This document shows positions 8,573-18,517 of a stretch of DNA of 64,000 bases, piece after piece. Below the pieces are notes generated by a model. It had not been told where the DNA came from. It saw only the letters and a list, made by a program, of their open reading frames with translations, and did no database searches. The translations under genes and the position numbers were made by a program. The DNA is from Cognatiluteimonas sedimenti (GTDB lineage: Bacteria > Pseudomonadota > Gammaproteobacteria > Xanthomonadales > Xanthomonadaceae). Location of the stretch: contig NZ_JALGCL010000002.1 in the NCBI RefSeq assembly GCF_022808325.1, forward strand, positions 435,016 through 499,015, in the 5' to 3' direction. How positions within the stretch are numbered: the stretch's first letter is position 1; every line of letters begins with the position of its first letter.

Positions 8573-9445
8573 TCAGGCCAGGCCGGCCTGCTTCATCACT
8601 TCGGCGTGGAAGTCGTCGGCCTGCTTCTCGATGCCTTCGCCCACGGCCAGGCGCACGAACGACAGCACCTCGGCGCCGCCCGCGGCCTTGAGCGCGGCTT
8701 CGACGGTGATGTTGGTGTCGAGCACGTACGGCTGGCCGGTGAGGCTGATCTCGGCGAGGGTCTTGGCGATCTTGCCGGAGATCATCTTTTCCAGGATCTC
8801 GGCGGGCTTGCCCGAATCCTTGACCTGCGCCAGCGCGATTTCCTTCTCGCGGGCGACGAAATCCGCGGGCACGTGCGCGGGCGAGACGTACGGCGGGTTC
8901 ATCGCCGCGATGTGCATCGCCAGGCCGCGGGCCAGCTCGTCGTTGCCGCCCTTGACCTCGACCAGCACGCCGATGCGGCCGCCGTGGACGTAGGCGCCAA
9001 TGGTGTTGCCGCTGTCCATGCGCGCCATCCGGCGCACCTGCACGTTCTCGCCGACCTTGGCGATCAGCGCCGAACGCGTTTCCTCGACGCTCTCGCCGCC
9101 GCCCAGCTTGGTCGCCTTGAGCGCGTCGACATCGCCGGCATCGAGCGCGGCCTGCGCGACCGCCTCGGTGAAGGCCAGGAAGTTGGCGTCCTTGGCGACG
9201 AAATCGGTCTCGGAGTTGATCTCGACCAGTACCGCCTTGCCCGGCGCCTGCGCCATCGCGATGCGGCCTTCGGCGGCGACGCGGCTGGCCTTCTTGTCGG
9301 CCTTGGCCAGGCCGGTCTTGCGCAACCAGTCGGCGGCGGCCTGGATGTCGCCGTCGTTTTCAGTGAGCGCCTTCTTGCACTCCATCATGCCGGCGCCGGT
9401 GCGCTCGCGCAGTTCCTTGACCAGGGATGCGGTGATTTCTGCCAT
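8573..9445 (-). CDS. tsf: Translation elongation factor Ts
   Basis: 290 aa, the normal EF-Ts length. It is the nucleotide exchange factor that reloads EF-Tu with GTP. The N-terminal domain [21 protein letters not shown] and the TDFVAKD core motif ([11 protein letters not shown]) are both present. The frame is open for seven more codons upstream, but MAEITA at 9445 is the family start. It follows rpsB on the same strand across a 153-bp gap holding a REP-like repeat and a GC-rich hairpin, which could lower read-through and set the S2:EF-Ts ratio. Confidence 0.98.
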   Translation of the reverse strand: MAEITASLVKELRERTGAGMMECKKALTENDGDIQAAADWLRKTGLAKADKKASRVAAEGRIAMAQAPGKAVLVEINSETDFVAKDANFLAFTEAVAQAALDAGDVDALKATKLGGGESVEETRSALIAKVGENVQVRRMARMDSGNTIGAYVHGGRIGVLVEVKGGNDELARGLAMHIAAMNPPYVSPAHVPADFVAREKEIALAQVKDSGKPAEILEKMISGKIAKTLAEISLTGQPYVLDTNITVEAALKAAGGAEVLSFVRLAVGEGIEKQADDFHAEVMKQAGLA

Positions 9446-9474
9446 GGGGGTGAACCTCGAATTCAAATGGTTTT

Positions 9475-9545
9475 GTAGGAGCGGCTTCAGCCGCGAGCCC
9501 TTCGCGGGAACCGGGAAAGGGAAAGCCCGCGGCTGAAGCCGCTCC
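9475..9545. repeat. REP-like inverted repeat with GTAG head between rpsB and tsf
   Basis: The left arm, GGAGCGGCTTCAGCCGCG (9478-9495), follows a GTAG tetranucleotide (9475-9478). The right arm, CGCGGCTGAAGCCGCTCC (9528-9545), is its exact reverse complement over 18 bp, with a 32-nt spacer. Each arm also contains its own short palindrome (GCGGCTtcAGCCGC). This is the architecture of GTAG-headed REP elements described in Stenotrophomonas and Pseudomonas, arranged as a facing pair. No second copy occurs in the window. Likely roles are mRNA 3'-end protection or premature termination in the rpsB-tsf transcript. Confidence 0.75.
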
Positions 9546-9560
9546 GGCGAAAAGCGAACG

Positions 9561-9586
9561 GCGGCCGCGCACCCTGGCGCGGCCGC
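9561..9586 (-). terminator. GC-only hairpin after rpsB (possible attenuator)
   Basis: Perfect 10-bp stem GCGGCCGCGC / GCGCGGCCGC with a 6-nt loop, 12 bp past the rpsB stop. It has no proper T-run on the minus strand, so it is more likely a pause or partial terminator, or an RNase barrier, between rpsB and tsf than a full stop. Confidence 0.45.
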
Positions 9587-9598
9587 GTGACGGCCGGA

Positions 9599-10483
9599 TT
9601 ACTCGGCGGCCGGGGTTTCCTCTGCAGCCGCGATGGACGCGTCGGCCTTCGGCGCGACGGACTCGTCGGTCTTCGCCGCGTCCGCAACCTTCTTCGCCGG
9701 CGCCTTCTTTGCCGGAGCGCGGCCGCGCGGAGCCTTGGTCGGGTTGCCGTCGGCGTCGAGCTCGACGAATTCGTCCTCGCGCACGGTCGCGGCCTGCGGC
9801 GCGGCGGCCTTGCCCTCGAGCACGGCGTCGGCGGCGGCGCGCGCGTACAGCTGCACCGCGCGGATCGCGTCGTCGTTGCCCGGGATCGGGTAGTCGACCA
9901 GGGCCGGGTCGTAGTTGGTGTCGACCACGGCGATCACCGGGATGCCGAGCTTCTTGGCTTCCTTGATCGCGATGTCCTCGTGGCCGATGTCGATCACGAA
10001 CAGCGCGTCGGGCAGGCGGTTCATGTCCTTGATGCCGCCCAGCGAGGCCAGCAACTTCTCGCGCTCGCGGCGCAGGCCCAGCACCTCGTGCTTGACCAGC
10101 TTGTCGAAGCTGCCGTCGGTCTCGCCGGCTTCCAGCTCCTTCAGGCGCGCCACCGACTTCTTCACCGTGGCGAAGTTGGTCAGGGTGCCGCCCAGCCAGC
10201 GCTGGGTCATCGACGGCATGCCGCAACGCTCGGCTTCTTCCTTGACGGCATCGCGCGCGGAGCGCTTGGTGCCGACGAACAGGATCATGCCGCGCTTCTG
10301 GGCGATGCCCGAGATGAAGTTCATCGCGTCGCCGAACAGCGGCACGGTCTTCTCGAGGTTGATGATGTGGATCTTGCCGCGGGCACCGAAGATGTACGGG
10401 CCCATCTTCGGGTTCCAGTAGCGGGTCTGGTGGCCGAAGTGGACGCCGGCTTCCAGCATCTGGCGCATGGTGATCTGGGGCAT
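9599..10483 (-). CDS. rpsB: 30S ribosomal protein S2
   Basis: 294 aa. Residues 1-230 are canonical S2 ([22 protein letters not shown], then KRSARDAV and the [20 protein letters not shown] block). The protein is longer than E. coli S2 (about 240 aa) because of a low-complexity Ala/Lys/Pro/Glu tail of some 55 residues, including [13 protein letters not shown]. The tail looks disordered; its role is unknown. The start is the family start MPQIT, although the frame is open upstream. It is the first gene of rpsB-tsf, with a promoter at 10712-10741 and a long leader. Confidence 0.97.
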   Translation of the reverse strand: MPQITMRQMLEAGVHFGHQTRYWNPKMGPYIFGARGKIHIINLEKTVPLFGDAMNFISGIAQKRGMILFVGTKRSARDAVKEEAERCGMPSMTQRWLGGTLTNFATVKKSVARLKELEAGETDGSFDKLVKHEVLGLRREREKLLASLGGIKDMNRLPDALFVIDIGHEDIAIKEAKKLGIPVIAVVDTNYDPALVDYPIPGNDDAIRAVQLYARAAADAVLEGKAAAPQAATVREDEFVELDADGNPTKAPRGRAPAKKAPAKKVADAAKTDESVAPKADASIAAAEETPAAE

Positions 10484-10705
10484 TGCTTGAACTCCGATAT
10501 GGAATCCGCGCCCGGAAAAGTGGTGGGCGATGACCCGCCTGCCGGCGGACCGTGGATTCCGGGGTTGGGCCTCCCTGCGGCTTCCGCGTCCGAACCCCAG
10601 GTCCTTGGACCTCGGGCACCCCGGCGCGGGTTGTGGCAGCAGGTGTGTATTCGACGGTGGCGCCCGTCGTGGGCGGCCTGCGCGGGCTGGGAGGCCCGGG
10701 AAAGC
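10484..10705 (-). promoter_or_regulatory. Long 5' leader of rpsB, candidate S2 autoregulatory region
   Basis: About 220 nt separate the predicted transcript start from the rpsB ATG, with no gene on either strand. The leader contains a perfect AGGTCC-TT-GGACCT hairpin (10599-10612) and other GC-rich pairings. In E. coli the rpsB leader binds S2 to repress its own translation; a long structured leader here fits the same logic. I did not recognise the E. coli structure itself. Confidence 0.45.
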
Positions 10706-10711
10706 CCCGGA

Positions 10712-10741
10712 ATTGTAGCGGCAACAGCCGGTTACGGGCAA
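10712..10741 (-). promoter_or_regulatory. rpsB promoter
   Basis: Minus strand: -35 TTGCCC (plus 10736-10741), 18-bp spacer, -10 TACAAT (plus 10712-10717). It is one of the few promoters here with a plausible -35. It lies back-to-back with the map promoter. Confidence 0.65.
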
Positions 10742-10782
10742 GCCGCCGGCGGGGCGATGGCGGGAGCGGCCGGAAAATGGAC

Positions 10783-10788
10783 GATAAT
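10783..10788 (+). promoter_or_regulatory. map promoter -10, six nt before the ATG (leaderless)
   Basis: GATAAT ends 6 nt before ATG 10795, so the usual 6-7 nt spacing from -10 to transcript start puts +1 on the A of the start codon. No Shine-Dalgarno precedes this ATG. No good -35 is visible. Confidence 0.5.
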
Positions 10789-10794
10789 GCCCGG

Positions 10795-11571
10795 ATGCCG
10801 ATCCCGCTCAAGACCCCCGAAGAACTCGAGAAGATGCGCGTCGCCGGCCGCCTGGCCGCGGAGGTGCTGCAGGTCGTGGCCCCGCACGTGAAGCCGGGCG
10901 TGACCACCGAGGAGCTCGACCGCATCTGCCACGACCACATCGTCAACGTGCAGCAGGCGGTGCCGGCCAACGTCGGCTACCGCGGCTTCCCGGCCACCGT
11001 CTGCACCTCCGTCAACAACGTCATCTGCCACGGCATCCCGAGCCCGGCCAAGATGCTCAAGGACGGCGACATCCTCAACATCGACGTCACCGTGATCAAG
11101 GATGGCTGGCACGGCGATACCAGCCGCATGTACCTCGTCGGCGACCCCTCGGTGATGGCAAGACGGCTGGTGGACGTCACCCGCGAGGCGATGTTCCGCG
11201 GCATCCGCGCGGTCCGTCCGGGCGCGACCCTGGGCGACGTCGGCCACGCGATCCAGCAGTACGCGGAAAGCCATCGCTTCTCGGTGGTGCGCGAGTACTG
11301 CGGCCACGGCATCGGCAAGGTCTACCACGACGAGCCGCAGGTGCTGCACTACGGCAGGCCGGGGGAGGGTCTGGTTCTGGAGCCGGGCATGACCTTCACC
11401 ATCGAACCGATGATCAACGAAGGCAATCGCCAGACCCGGCTGCTGCCGGACGGCTGGACCGTGGTCACGCGCGACCGCAAGCTCTCGGCGCAGTGGGAAC
11501 ACACCGTCGTGGTGACCGGGGACGGCGTCGAGATCCTCACCCGCGTCCCGGGCGACGACAACGACCTGTGA
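10795..11571 (+). CDS. map: Type I methionine aminopeptidase
   Basis: 258 aa, matching E. coli Map. It removes the initiator Met from nascent proteins. The metalloprotease signatures are present: CHGIPS (first catalytic His), the metal Asp in [18 protein letters not shown], the [11 protein letters not shown]is, the Glu in FTIEPMIN, and the final Glu in QWEHTV. The start [15 protein letters not shown] at 10795 fits homologues and the leaderless promoter geometry. ATG 10777 ([10 protein letters not shown]) is an alternative. It is followed by glnD after 13 bp. Confidence 0.97.
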   Translation: MPIPLKTPEELEKMRVAGRLAAEVLQVVAPHVKPGVTTEELDRICHDHIVNVQQAVPANVGYRGFPATVCTSVNNVICHGIPSPAKMLKDGDILNIDVTVIKDGWHGDTSRMYLVGDPSVMARRLVDVTREAMFRGIRAVRPGATLGDVGHAIQQYAESHRFSVVREYCGHGIGKVYHDEPQVLHYGRPGEGLVLEPGMTFTIEPMINEGNRQTRLLPDGWTVVTRDRKLSAQWEHTVVVTGDGVEILTRVPGDDNDL

Positions 11572-11584
11572 GCAGCCGGCGCCG

Positions 11585-14251
11585 ATGAACAGCCCGGCTG
11601 CCACGGACGAACCTGCCGGACCGATCCCCGGGGCGCAGCCCCAAGGCCCCGGCGGCGGCGACCGCGGCGACAGCGATGCCGACTGGGCGGCGGCCGCGCG
11701 CGCCACCCTGGCCGCCGACGATGCCGCGCTGGCGGCGCGCTTCGACCGCAACGACGACATCGACGCGCTGGTCGCCGCCCGCACCCGCGCGGTCGACGCG
11801 CTGGTGCGGGCGGCCTGGTCGCGCTGCATTCCGCCGGGGGCGCCGCTGGCGTTGTTCGCGGTCGGCGGTTACGGCCGCGGCGAACTGTTCCCGCAATCGG
11901 ACCTCGACCTGCTGGTGCTGGCCGCAACCGACGCCCAGGCGGCGCACCACGACGCCATCGCGCGGCTGTTCGCCCTGCTGTGGGACGCCGGGTTGCCGGC
12001 GGGCCACGCGGTGCGCTCGCCGGCGCAGTGCACGCAGGCTTCGGCCGGGGACATCACCGTGCTGACCGCGCTGTCGGAAGCGAGGCCGCTGCAGGCCGAT
12101 GCCGCGGCCGTGGCGAGCCTGGACGAGGCGATCGCGCCGCGGCAGGTGTGGCCGCCGCGCGACTACTTCATCGCCAAGCGCGAGGAGCAGCGCGCGCGGC
12201 ATGCGCGCTTCGACGACACCAGCGACAACCTCGAACCCAACCTCAAGGAAGGCCCCGGTGGGCTGCGCGACGTGCAGACGCTGCGCTGGATGGCGCTGCG
12301 CGTGCTCGGCGCCCGCGGGCTGGAGCCGCTGGTCGCGCTCGGCCAGCTCGGCGCCGACGAGCACGCCACGATCGAGCGCGAACGGCGCGCACTGTCGAGG
12401 TTGCGCTACGGCCTGCACCTGGTCGCCGGCAAGCGCGAGGAGCGCCTGCGCTTCGACCACCAGAAGACGCTCGCCGCGCGCCTGGGGCACGTCGACAATG
12501 CCGACAACCTCGCGGTCGAGCAGATGATGCAGGGCTTCTACCGCAGCGCCGCGCTGGTTCTGCGAATCAACGAGCGGCTGCTGCAGCGCTTCGAGGAGCA
12601 GCTCGAAGGCGAGGCCACGCCAGAGCCGCTGCAGCCAGGCTATGAATCACGCCGTGGCTACCTGCACGCAACCGGTCCGGCATGGCCGGGCGGCATCGAC
12701 GACGTGTTCGCGCTGTTCGCGGCATGGGCGGCGCATCCGCGGTTGCGCGGCCTGCACTCGCAGACCGCGCGCGCCCTGGCCGAGTCGCTGCCGCGCTTGC
12801 CCGACCATTGCTCCTGCGACACCGCGACCCGCGGCCGTTTCATGGCGCTGCTGCGCGGGACCCAGCCGGTCGACACCCTGGCGCGGATGGCGCGGCTGGG
12901 CGTGCTCGGGCGCTGGATCCCGGCGTTCGCGCGCGTTTCCGGACGAATGCAGTTCGACCTGTTCCACGTCTATACCGTGGACCAGCACACGCTGGCGGTG
13001 CTCCGCAACATCGCCGGCTTCGCCAGCGGCCAGCCCGACCCGCGCTTCGCGATCGCGCACGAAGTGTGGCCGCGCCTGCGCAAGCCGGAACTGCTGCTGC
13101 TCGCGGGCCTGTTCCACGACATCGCAAAGGGCCGCGGCGGCGACCATTCCGAACTCGGCGCGGTCGATGCGCGCGCATTCTGCCTCGCGCACGGGTTGTC
13201 GGAAGGCGACGTCGCGCTGGTCGAGTGGCTGGTGCGCCAGCACCTGCTGATGTCGGTCACCGCGCAGAAGCAGGACATAGGCGATCCCGGCGTGATCCAC
13301 CGCTTCGCCACCAGGGTGGCCGACCGCGAACGCCTGGACCTGTTGTACCTGCTGACCTGCGCCGACATCGCCGGCACGTCGCCCAAGCTGTGGAACGCAT
13401 GGAAGGACCGCCTGCTGGCCGACCTCTATACCGCCACCCGGCTGGCGTTGCGACGCGGCCTCGAGCATCCGCCCGCGGCCGCAGAGCGCATCGCCGAAAC
13501 CCGCGCCGCGGCGCAGGCGTTGCTGCTCGGTGAGGGCATCGCGGCGGCGGAGATCGACGCGCTGTTCGCGCGCATGCCCGCGACCGGGTTCCTGCGCGGG
13601 CGCGCCGACGCCATCGCCTGGCAGGCGCTGGCATTGCGCGGCGTCGACTCCCGCGGTACCGCGGTGCATGCGCGGCCGCTGCCGCAACATGCCGGCGCGC
13701 TGGAAGTGTTCGTGCTGTCGCCCGACCGCGATGGCCTGTTTGCCGCGATCGTCGCCACCCTGGACCGGCTCGGGCTGGCGATCCAGCAGGCGCGGCTGCT
13801 CGACGGCCCCGAGGACAACGTGTTCGACAGCTTCGAAGTGCTGCCCGCCGACGGCCAGCGCGTGGTCGCAGCGGGCGAAGTCGAGCGCCGGCTGCAGGCC
13901 GCGCTTGCCAACGCCGACCTCGACGGCATCCGGCCGGCGCGGCGCACGCAGCCGCGGCACCTGCGGCACTTCCGGCTGGTGCCGCAGGTCGGTTTCGACC
14001 TCAGCGGCGACGGCCGCCGCACCGTGCTGAGCCTGGTTTCGACCGACCGCCCGGGGCTGCTCGCCGACGTCACCGCGGTGCTGCGCCGGCAGCGCCTGCG
14101 CGTGCATGATGCGCGCATCGCCACCTTCGGCGAGCGCGCCGAGGACGTGTTCCAGATCAGCGACGAGCGCGACCTGCCGCTCGCCGACCCGCAACAGCAG
14201 GCCCTGCGCGACGCGCTGCTGGCCTGCCTCGAAGGAGATTCCTCGCGATGA
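11585..14251 (+). CDS. glnD: Bifunctional PII uridylyltransferase / uridylyl-removing enzyme
   Basis: 888 aa. The nitrogen sensor that uridylylates PII (GlnB/GlnK) when glutamine is low and deuridylylates it when glutamine is high. Domains in order: nucleotidyltransferase with [17 protein letters not shown] (residues about 94-110, metal Asp106/Asp108), linker with GPGGLRD, HD phosphohydrolase ([20 protein letters not shown], about residues 500-520), and two C-terminal ACT domains that sense glutamine (from about residue 700, including [12 protein letters not shown]). The first ~35 residues are a Gly/Pro/Asp-rich extension. The stop overlaps dapD as ATGA. The map-glnD-dapD order is conserved in Xanthomonadaceae. 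Confidence 0.97.
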   Translation: MNSPAATDEPAGPIPGAQPQGPGGGDRGDSDADWAAAARATLAADDAALAARFDRNDDIDALVAARTRAVDALVRAAWSRCIPPGAPLALFAVGGYGRGELFPQSDLDLLVLAATDAQAAHHDAIARLFALLWDAGLPAGHAVRSPAQCTQASAGDITVLTALSEARPLQADAAAVASLDEAIAPRQVWPPRDYFIAKREEQRARHARFDDTSDNLEPNLKEGPGGLRDVQTLRWMALRVLGARGLEPLVALGQLGADEHATIERERRALSRLRYGLHLVAGKREERLRFDHQKTLAARLGHVDNADNLAVEQMMQGFYRSAALVLRINERLLQRFEEQLEGEATPEPLQPGYESRRGYLHATGPAWPGGIDDVFALFAAWAAHPRLRGLHSQTARALAESLPRLPDHCSCDTATRGRFMALLRGTQPVDTLARMARLGVLGRWIPAFARVSGRMQFDLFHVYTVDQHTLAVLRNIAGFASGQPDPRFAIAHEVWPRLRKPELLLLAGLFHDIAKGRGGDHSELGAVDARAFCLAHGLSEGDVALVEWLVRQHLLMSVTAQKQDIGDPGVIHRFATRVADRERLDLLYLLTCADIAGTSPKLWNAWKDRLLADLYTATRLALRRGLEHPPAAAERIAETRAAAQALLLGEGIAAAEIDALFARMPATGFLRGRADAIAWQALALRGVDSRGTAVHARPLPQHAGALEVFVLSPDRDGLFAAIVATLDRLGLAIQQARLLDGPEDNVFDSFEVLPADGQRVVAAGEVERRLQAALANADLDGIRPARRTQPRHLRHFRLVPQVGFDLSGDGRRTVLSLVSTDRPGLLADVTAVLRRQRLRVHDARIATFGERAEDVFQISDERDLPLADPQQQALRDALLACLEGDSSR

Positions 14252-15138
14252 ACCCGCGCAAGCCGAGCAAGGCCGCGAAGAAGAAGGCCGCGCCCAAGGG
14301 CCCCGGCATCGAAGAACTCAGGTTCATGCTCGACAGCGCCTGGGAGCGGCGCACGATGCTGACCATCGACGAGATCGAGGGCTCGACCCGGCCCACGGTC
14401 GAACGCGTGATCGACGGCCTGGAGAAGGGCGAGTTCCGCGTCGCCGAGCCCGACGGCAAGGGCGGCTGGCTGGTCAACGAGTGGTTGAAGAAGGCGGTGC
14501 TGCTGTATTTCCGCGTGCAGGAGATGGAACTGGTCGAAGCCGACCCGGCGCCGTTCTGGGACAAGATCCCGGCGCGCTTCGCCGGTTTCGACGAATCGAA
14601 GTTCCGCAGGCTGGGTGCGCGCGTGGTGCCGGGCGCGATCGCGCGCCGCGGCGCGCACATCGGCAAGGACGTGGTGCTGATGCCGAGCTTCGTCAACATC
14701 GGGGCTTACGTGGGCGCCGGCACCATGGTCGATACCTGGGCCACGGTCGGCAGCTGCGCCCAGGTCGGCAAGCATTGCCACCTGTCCGGCGGCGCCGGCA
14801 TCGGCGGGGTGCTGGAGCCGCTGCAGGCGACGCCGACCATCATCGAGGACCACTGCTTCATCGGCGCGCGCTCGGAAGTGGTCGAGGGCGTGGTCGTCGG
14901 CCACCACAGCGTGATCGGCATGGGCGTGTTCCTCGGCCAGTCGACCCGCATCTACCACCGCGCGACCGGCGAGGTCAGCTACGGCTACGTGCCCCCGGGC
15001 AGCGTGGTGGTGTCGGGGCAGTTGCCCGCGAAGGACGGCTCGCATTCGCTGTACTGCGCGGTGATCGTCAAGCAGGTCGACGCGAAGACGCGTGCCAAGA
15101 CCAGCGTCAACGAACTGCTGCGGGGGCTGGCGGAATGA
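14248..15138 (+). CDS. dapD: Tetrahydrodipicolinate N-succinyltransferase
   Basis: 296 aa. It transfers succinyl from succinyl-CoA to tetrahydrodipicolinate in the succinylase branch of lysine/meso-DAP synthesis; dapE, three genes down, catalyses a later step. The C-terminal half is a left-handed beta-helix of hexapeptide repeats ([21 protein letters not shown] onward) with the [20 protein letters not shown] active-site region. The N-terminus has a Lys/Ala-rich extension of about 18 residues not needed for the fold. Translation is coupled on both sides by ATGA overlaps. Confidence 0.97.
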   Translation: MNPRKPSKAAKKKAAPKGPGIEELRFMLDSAWERRTMLTIDEIEGSTRPTVERVIDGLEKGEFRVAEPDGKGGWLVNEWLKKAVLLYFRVQEMELVEADPAPFWDKIPARFAGFDESKFRRLGARVVPGAIARRGAHIGKDVVLMPSFVNIGAYVGAGTMVDTWATVGSCAQVGKHCHLSGGAGIGGVLEPLQATPTIIEDHCFIGARSEVVEGVVVGHHSVIGMGVFLGQSTRIYHRATGEVSYGYVPPGSVVVSGQLPAKDGSHSLYCAVIVKQVDAKTRAKTSVNELLRGLAE

Positions 15139-15497
15139 CAGCGATGCTTTACGGGTTGTCCAGCTGCGACACCTGCAAGAAGGCGCGCAAGTGGCTCGAC
15201 CGCTTCGGCATCGCCCATGTTTTCGTCGACTACCGCGAGCTGCCGCAGTCGCCGGCGACCCTGGTCGCGTGGAAGGAACATGTCGGCGGCTGGGACCTGA
15301 TGGTCAACAAGTCCTCGACCACATGGCGCAACCTGTCGCCGCACCGCAAGGCGCCTGGCTCGGATGCGGAATGGAAATTGCTGCTGCGCGAATACCCGCA
15401 GCTGATCCGCCGGCCGGTCGTGGTCACCGACGATGGCAACGTAACGCAGGGCTTCAGCGACAACGGCTTCAAGGCGCGCTTCGGCGTCGGCAAGTAA
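15135..15497 (+). CDS. ArsC/Spx-like thioredoxin-fold protein (YffB type)
   Basis: 120 aa. The sequence begins [20 protein letters not shown], the CxxC motif and following helix of the ArsC/Spx/YffB family, and ends with [16 protein letters not shown], typical of YffB-like members. Despite frequent annotation as arsenate reductase there is no ars context; it is wedged in the dapD-dapE run, a conserved neighbourhood in this bacterial group. It is probably a glutathione- or thiol-dependent reductase of unknown substrate. ATG 15135 overlaps the dapD stop (ATGA). Confidence 0.88.
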   Translation: MTAMLYGLSSCDTCKKARKWLDRFGIAHVFVDYRELPQSPATLVAWKEHVGGWDLMVNKSSTTWRNLSPHRKAPGSDAEWKLLLREYPQLIRRPVVVTDDGNVTQGFSDNGFKARFGVGK

Positions 15498-15525
15498 CCG
15501 GTTTACGGACCAGGGCAGGGCGGCG

Positions 15526-16656
15526 ATGACTTCCGAAGTACTGGCGCTGGCGAAGGAGCTGATCCTGCGGCCGTCGATGACGCCCGACGACGCCGGCTGC
15601 CAGGCGCTGCTCGCCGAACGCCTGCGTCGCGCCGGGTTCACCTGCGAATCCATGCGCCTTGGCGCCGTCGACAACCTCTGGGCCACGCACGGCGGCGGCG
15701 GTCCCGTGCTCGTGTTGCTGGGCCACACCGACGTCGTGCCGCCGGGCCCGCGCGAGGCCTGGGCCAGCGATCCGTTCGTGCCGGAGGTGCGCGACGGCAG
15801 GCTTTACGGCCGCGGCGCCGCGGACATGAAGGGCAGCGTCGCCGCGTTCGTGGTGGCGCTGGAACGCTTCGTCGCCGCGCATCCGGCGCACCCTGGCACC
15901 CTTGCACTGCTGCTGACGTCGGACGAGGAGGGCGACGCGATCGATGGCGTGCGCCGCGTCGCCGCGGCGTTCCGCGAACGCGGCCAGCGCATCGACTGGT
16001 GCATCACCGGCGAACCCTCGTCGAAGCAGGCGCTGGGCGACCTGTTGCGCGTCGGCCGCCGCGGCACCCTCTCGGCTACGCTCACCGTGCACGGCGTGCA
16101 GGGCCACGTCGCCTACCCGGACAAGGCGCGCAACCCGATCCACCTCGCGCTGCCGGCGCTGGGGCAGCTGGCCGCGCGCACCTGGGACGACGGCTACGAG
16201 AGCTTCCCGCCGACCAGCCTGCAGCTCAGCAACGTGCATGCGGGCACCGGCGCCAACAACGTGATCCCGGGCGAGCTGCAGGTCATGTTCAACCTGCGCT
16301 ACAACCCGCACTGGACCGCGGCGCGGCTGGAGTCGGAGTGCGAAGCCATCCTGCGCGCGCACGGCCTCGACTACGGCATCGCCTGGCATCGCGGCGGCGA
16401 GCCGTTCCACACCCCGGAAGGCCCGCTGCGGGCTGCAGCGCGCGAGGTGCTGGCCCGTTTCGCCGGGGCGGCGCCGGAGGAAAGCACCGGTGGTGGCACT
16501 TCCGACGCGCGCTTCATCGCACCGTTGGGCGCGCAATGCATCGAAGTCGGCCCGGTCAATGCGAGCATCCACAAGGTCGACGAACACGTCGCCTTGGCCG
16601 AGCTGGAAGCGCTGCCCGATCTGTACTGCGCGCTGCTCGAACGCCTGCTGGCGTAA
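15526..16656 (+). CDS. dapE: Succinyl-diaminopimelate desuccinylase
   Basis: 376 aa, the usual DapE length, M20 metallopeptidase family. It hydrolyses N-succinyl-LL-DAP to LL-DAP and succinate. The di-zinc site is visible: His67 and Asp69 in [10 protein letters not shown], Asp100 in [10 protein letters not shown], catalytic Glu134 and Glu135 in TSDEEGDA, and the late His in NASIHKVDE. The dimerisation lid domain lies about residues 180-295. The last gene of the plus-strand map-dapE run, with a 28-bp gap from the ArsC-like gene. It ends convergent with the dioxygenase gene; a CCGGGC-TTG-GCCCGG hairpin (16696-16710) without a T-run lies between them. Confidence 0.97.
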   Translation: MTSEVLALAKELILRPSMTPDDAGCQALLAERLRRAGFTCESMRLGAVDNLWATHGGGGPVLVLLGHTDVVPPGPREAWASDPFVPEVRDGRLYGRGAADMKGSVAAFVVALERFVAAHPAHPGTLALLLTSDEEGDAIDGVRRVAAAFRERGQRIDWCITGEPSSKQALGDLLRVGRRGTLSATLTVHGVQGHVAYPDKARNPIHLALPALGQLAARTWDDGYESFPPTSLQLSNVHAGTGANNVIPGELQVMFNLRYNPHWTAARLESECEAILRAHGLDYGIAWHRGGEPFHTPEGPLRAAAREVLARFAGAAPEESTGGGTSDARFIAPLGAQCIEVGPVNASIHKVDEHVALAELEALPDLYCALLERLLA

Positions 16657-16770
16657 GCCAATCCGCTTCCGGCCTCATGGAGGCGGCCTTCGACTCCGGG
16701 CTTGGCCCGGGCTCGGGACGGGCTGCAGCCGTGAACGGCCGGAGCCCCCGCCAGCACAGCCGGATGCAGC

Positions 16771-17634
16771 TCAGGCATTGCTCTGGTCCGCCGGCACCTC
16801 GATCGACAGCGGCGCCGACCCTGCCAGGTGCCCGCCCGGTTCCGGGCAGGTGCAGCCGAGCCCGTAACTGGCCATCGACAGCGAGCCGAAGGCGTAGCCG
16901 TCCACCAGCGCCTGCGCCGGGCTGGCGGCGGCCGCGGCGGCGCCGGCGATATACAGCAACGGCAGGAAGTGCTCCGGCGTCGGCGCGGCCATCGCGTAGT
17001 CGCGGTGGGCGACCAGCGACGCCGCATCGCCGGGGCGCTCGGTCATCACCTGGCGCGCGTGCTCGTCGAAGCGGCGCGCCCAGTCGAAGCCGGCGTCTGG
17101 CTGCTTCCAGTCGATCGCGCGCAGGTTGTGGACGACGTTGCCGCTGCCCATCAGCAGCACGCCGCGGTCCCGCAGCCTGCCCAGCCGCGCGCCCAGTTCC
17201 AGGTGCCACTGCGGCGGCTTCAGCGCGTTGATCGACAGTTGCACCACCGGGACGTCGGCGCCGGGAAAGGCATGCACCAGCACCGACCAGGTGCCGTGGT
17301 CCAGGCCCCAGCCGTCGTGGTCGGGGCCGACGTGGTCGGGCCTGGCGACCTCGGCGACCTCGTCCGCCAGTTCCGGCAGGCCGGGCGCGGGGTACTGGAT
17401 GTCGAACAGCGGCTGCGGGAAACCGAAGAAGTCGTGGATGGTCCTGGGCCGCGCCATCGCCGTGACCGCGGTCGCGTTGACGTACCAGTGCGCGGACACC
17501 ATGAGGATCGCGCGGGGCCGTGGCACCGACGCGCCGAACCCGCGCCATGCCTCGGTGAAGCGGTTGCGCTCCAGCGCATTCATCGGGCTGCCATGGCCCA
17601 GGAACGCGGCGGGCATCGCGGTGATGGACTGCAT
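16771..17634 (-). CDS. Class III extradiol dioxygenase family protein (4,5-DOPA dioxygenase-like, YgiD)
   Basis: 287 aa. LigB-type fold: FLGHGSPMNAL at the N-terminus, ILMVSAHWYV, LDHGTWSVLVHAFP and the GSGNVVHNLR block carry the family's metal-binding and catalytic His residues. E. coli YgiD opens the ring of L-DOPA; the natural substrate in this group is unknown. The frame is open 20 codons further, but ATG 17634 (MQSITAMP) is preferred because a -10-like TATCTT (plus 17662-17667) lies just upstream of it. Monocistronic. Confidence 0.85.
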   Translation of the reverse strand: MQSITAMPAAFLGHGSPMNALERNRFTEAWRGFGASVPRPRAILMVSAHWYVNATAVTAMARPRTIHDFFGFPQPLFDIQYPAPGLPELADEVAEVARPDHVGPDHDGWGLDHGTWSVLVHAFPGADVPVVQLSINALKPPQWHLELGARLGRLRDRGVLLMGSGNVVHNLRAIDWKQPDAGFDWARRFDEHARQVMTERPGDAASLVAHRDYAMAAPTPEHFLPLLYIAGAAAAAASPAQALVDGYAFGSLSMASYGLGCTCPEPGGHLAGSAPLSIEVPADQSNA

Positions 17635-17740
17635 GCGCGGCTCCGGCGGGGCGATCGGTGGAAGATACGCCAAGCGCCGCCAGCGCGACGACACCAGCGT
17701 TTCCGGTACCGATGACTGCCGCGCGGGTGCGGCGCAGGTG

Positions 17741-18403
17741 CTAGCCCGCCCGCCGCTCCATCCGGTACACCACCGTCTCCAGCGCGCTCACGCCCTCGGC
17801 GACGAACCCGGGCTGCTGGGCGAGGATGTCGCGGCGCTCCAGCGTGGCCACGGTCCAGTCGCGACCGTACAGCTCGCGCACTTCGCTTTCGGGCACGGTG
17901 AACGGCGGGCCCTGCTTTTCATGCGGCGGATATTCCAGCGTGATCAGCAGGCCGCGGCAGCCGCCGGGGAGGCGTGCGTGCAGTTCGCGGACGTAGCGCT
18001 GGCGCAGGTCCGGGGGCAACGCGATCAGGGCGGCGCGATCGTAGAGCGCACTGCAGTCGGCGAGGATGGTGGCGTCGAGGGCGAAGGCGTTGCCGCAAAC
18101 CAGCTCGATGTCGCCGGCGACGTGATGACGACCGTACGCCGACTCGTGGATGCGCGGCGCCAGGTCGTGTTCGGCGAAGAACTGGTCGATCGCCAGTTGC
18201 GAAAGTTCGACCCCGAGGACGCGATGACCCTGCGAGGCCAGCCAGGCGAGGTCGTTGGACTTGCCGGCCAAAGGCACGAACACGCGGCTGCCGCGGGCGA
18301 GCTGCAGCGATGGCCAGTGCTCGAGCAGCAAGGGCATCGGCTTGTCCTGGTGGAAGCCGATGCGGTTTTCGCGCCAGCGCTGGTGCCAGAAGTCGGGGTC
18401 CAT
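17741..18403 (-). CDS. tpm: Thiopurine S-methyltransferase
   Basis: 220 aa, typical for bacterial TPMT. A SAM-dependent methyltransferase whose bacterial members methylate thiopurines and selenium or tellurium oxyanions. It begins MDPDFWHQRWRENRIGFHQ, the family hallmark, followed by the SAM motif RVFVPLAGKSNDLAWLASQGH and ALYDRAALIALPP. Downstream of parC on the same strand with a 114-bp gap holding a stable hairpin, so probably separately expressed. Confidence 0.93.
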   Translation of the reverse strand: MDPDFWHQRWRENRIGFHQDKPMPLLLEHWPSLQLARGSRVFVPLAGKSNDLAWLASQGHRVLGVELSQLAIDQFFAEHDLAPRIHESAYGRHHVAGDIELVCGNAFALDATILADCSALYDRAALIALPPDLRQRYVRELHARLPGGCRGLLITLEYPPHEKQGPPFTVPESEVRELYGRDWTVATLERRDILAQQPGFVAEGVSALETVVYRMERRAG

Positions 18404-18473
18404 GTGGCGGTTCCTTCTCGGGGAGGAATGCGGCGCGGAGCAACAGCAGCCCCGGTTCCGCCTTCGGCACCCG

Positions 18474-18493
18474 CTCCCCGCCGAAGCGGGGAG
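18474..18493 (-). terminator. Hairpin downstream of parC
   Basis: Perfect 8-bp stem with a UUCG tetraloop on the minus strand (CTCCCCGC-TTCG-GCGGGGAG), 24 bp after the parC stop. UUCG loops make unusually stable hairpins. No T-run follows, so it may act as a transcript 3' end processed or protected by the hairpin, or with Rho. Confidence 0.5.
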
Positions 18494-18517
18494 GAGATAC
18501 CGGGGCGACGCGGGGAG

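Noticed and set aside
15135..15497. Arsenate reductase of an ars operon
   Set aside because: The fold matches, but there is no arsR, arsB or acr3 nearby. The gene is embedded in the lysine/DAP synthesis run.
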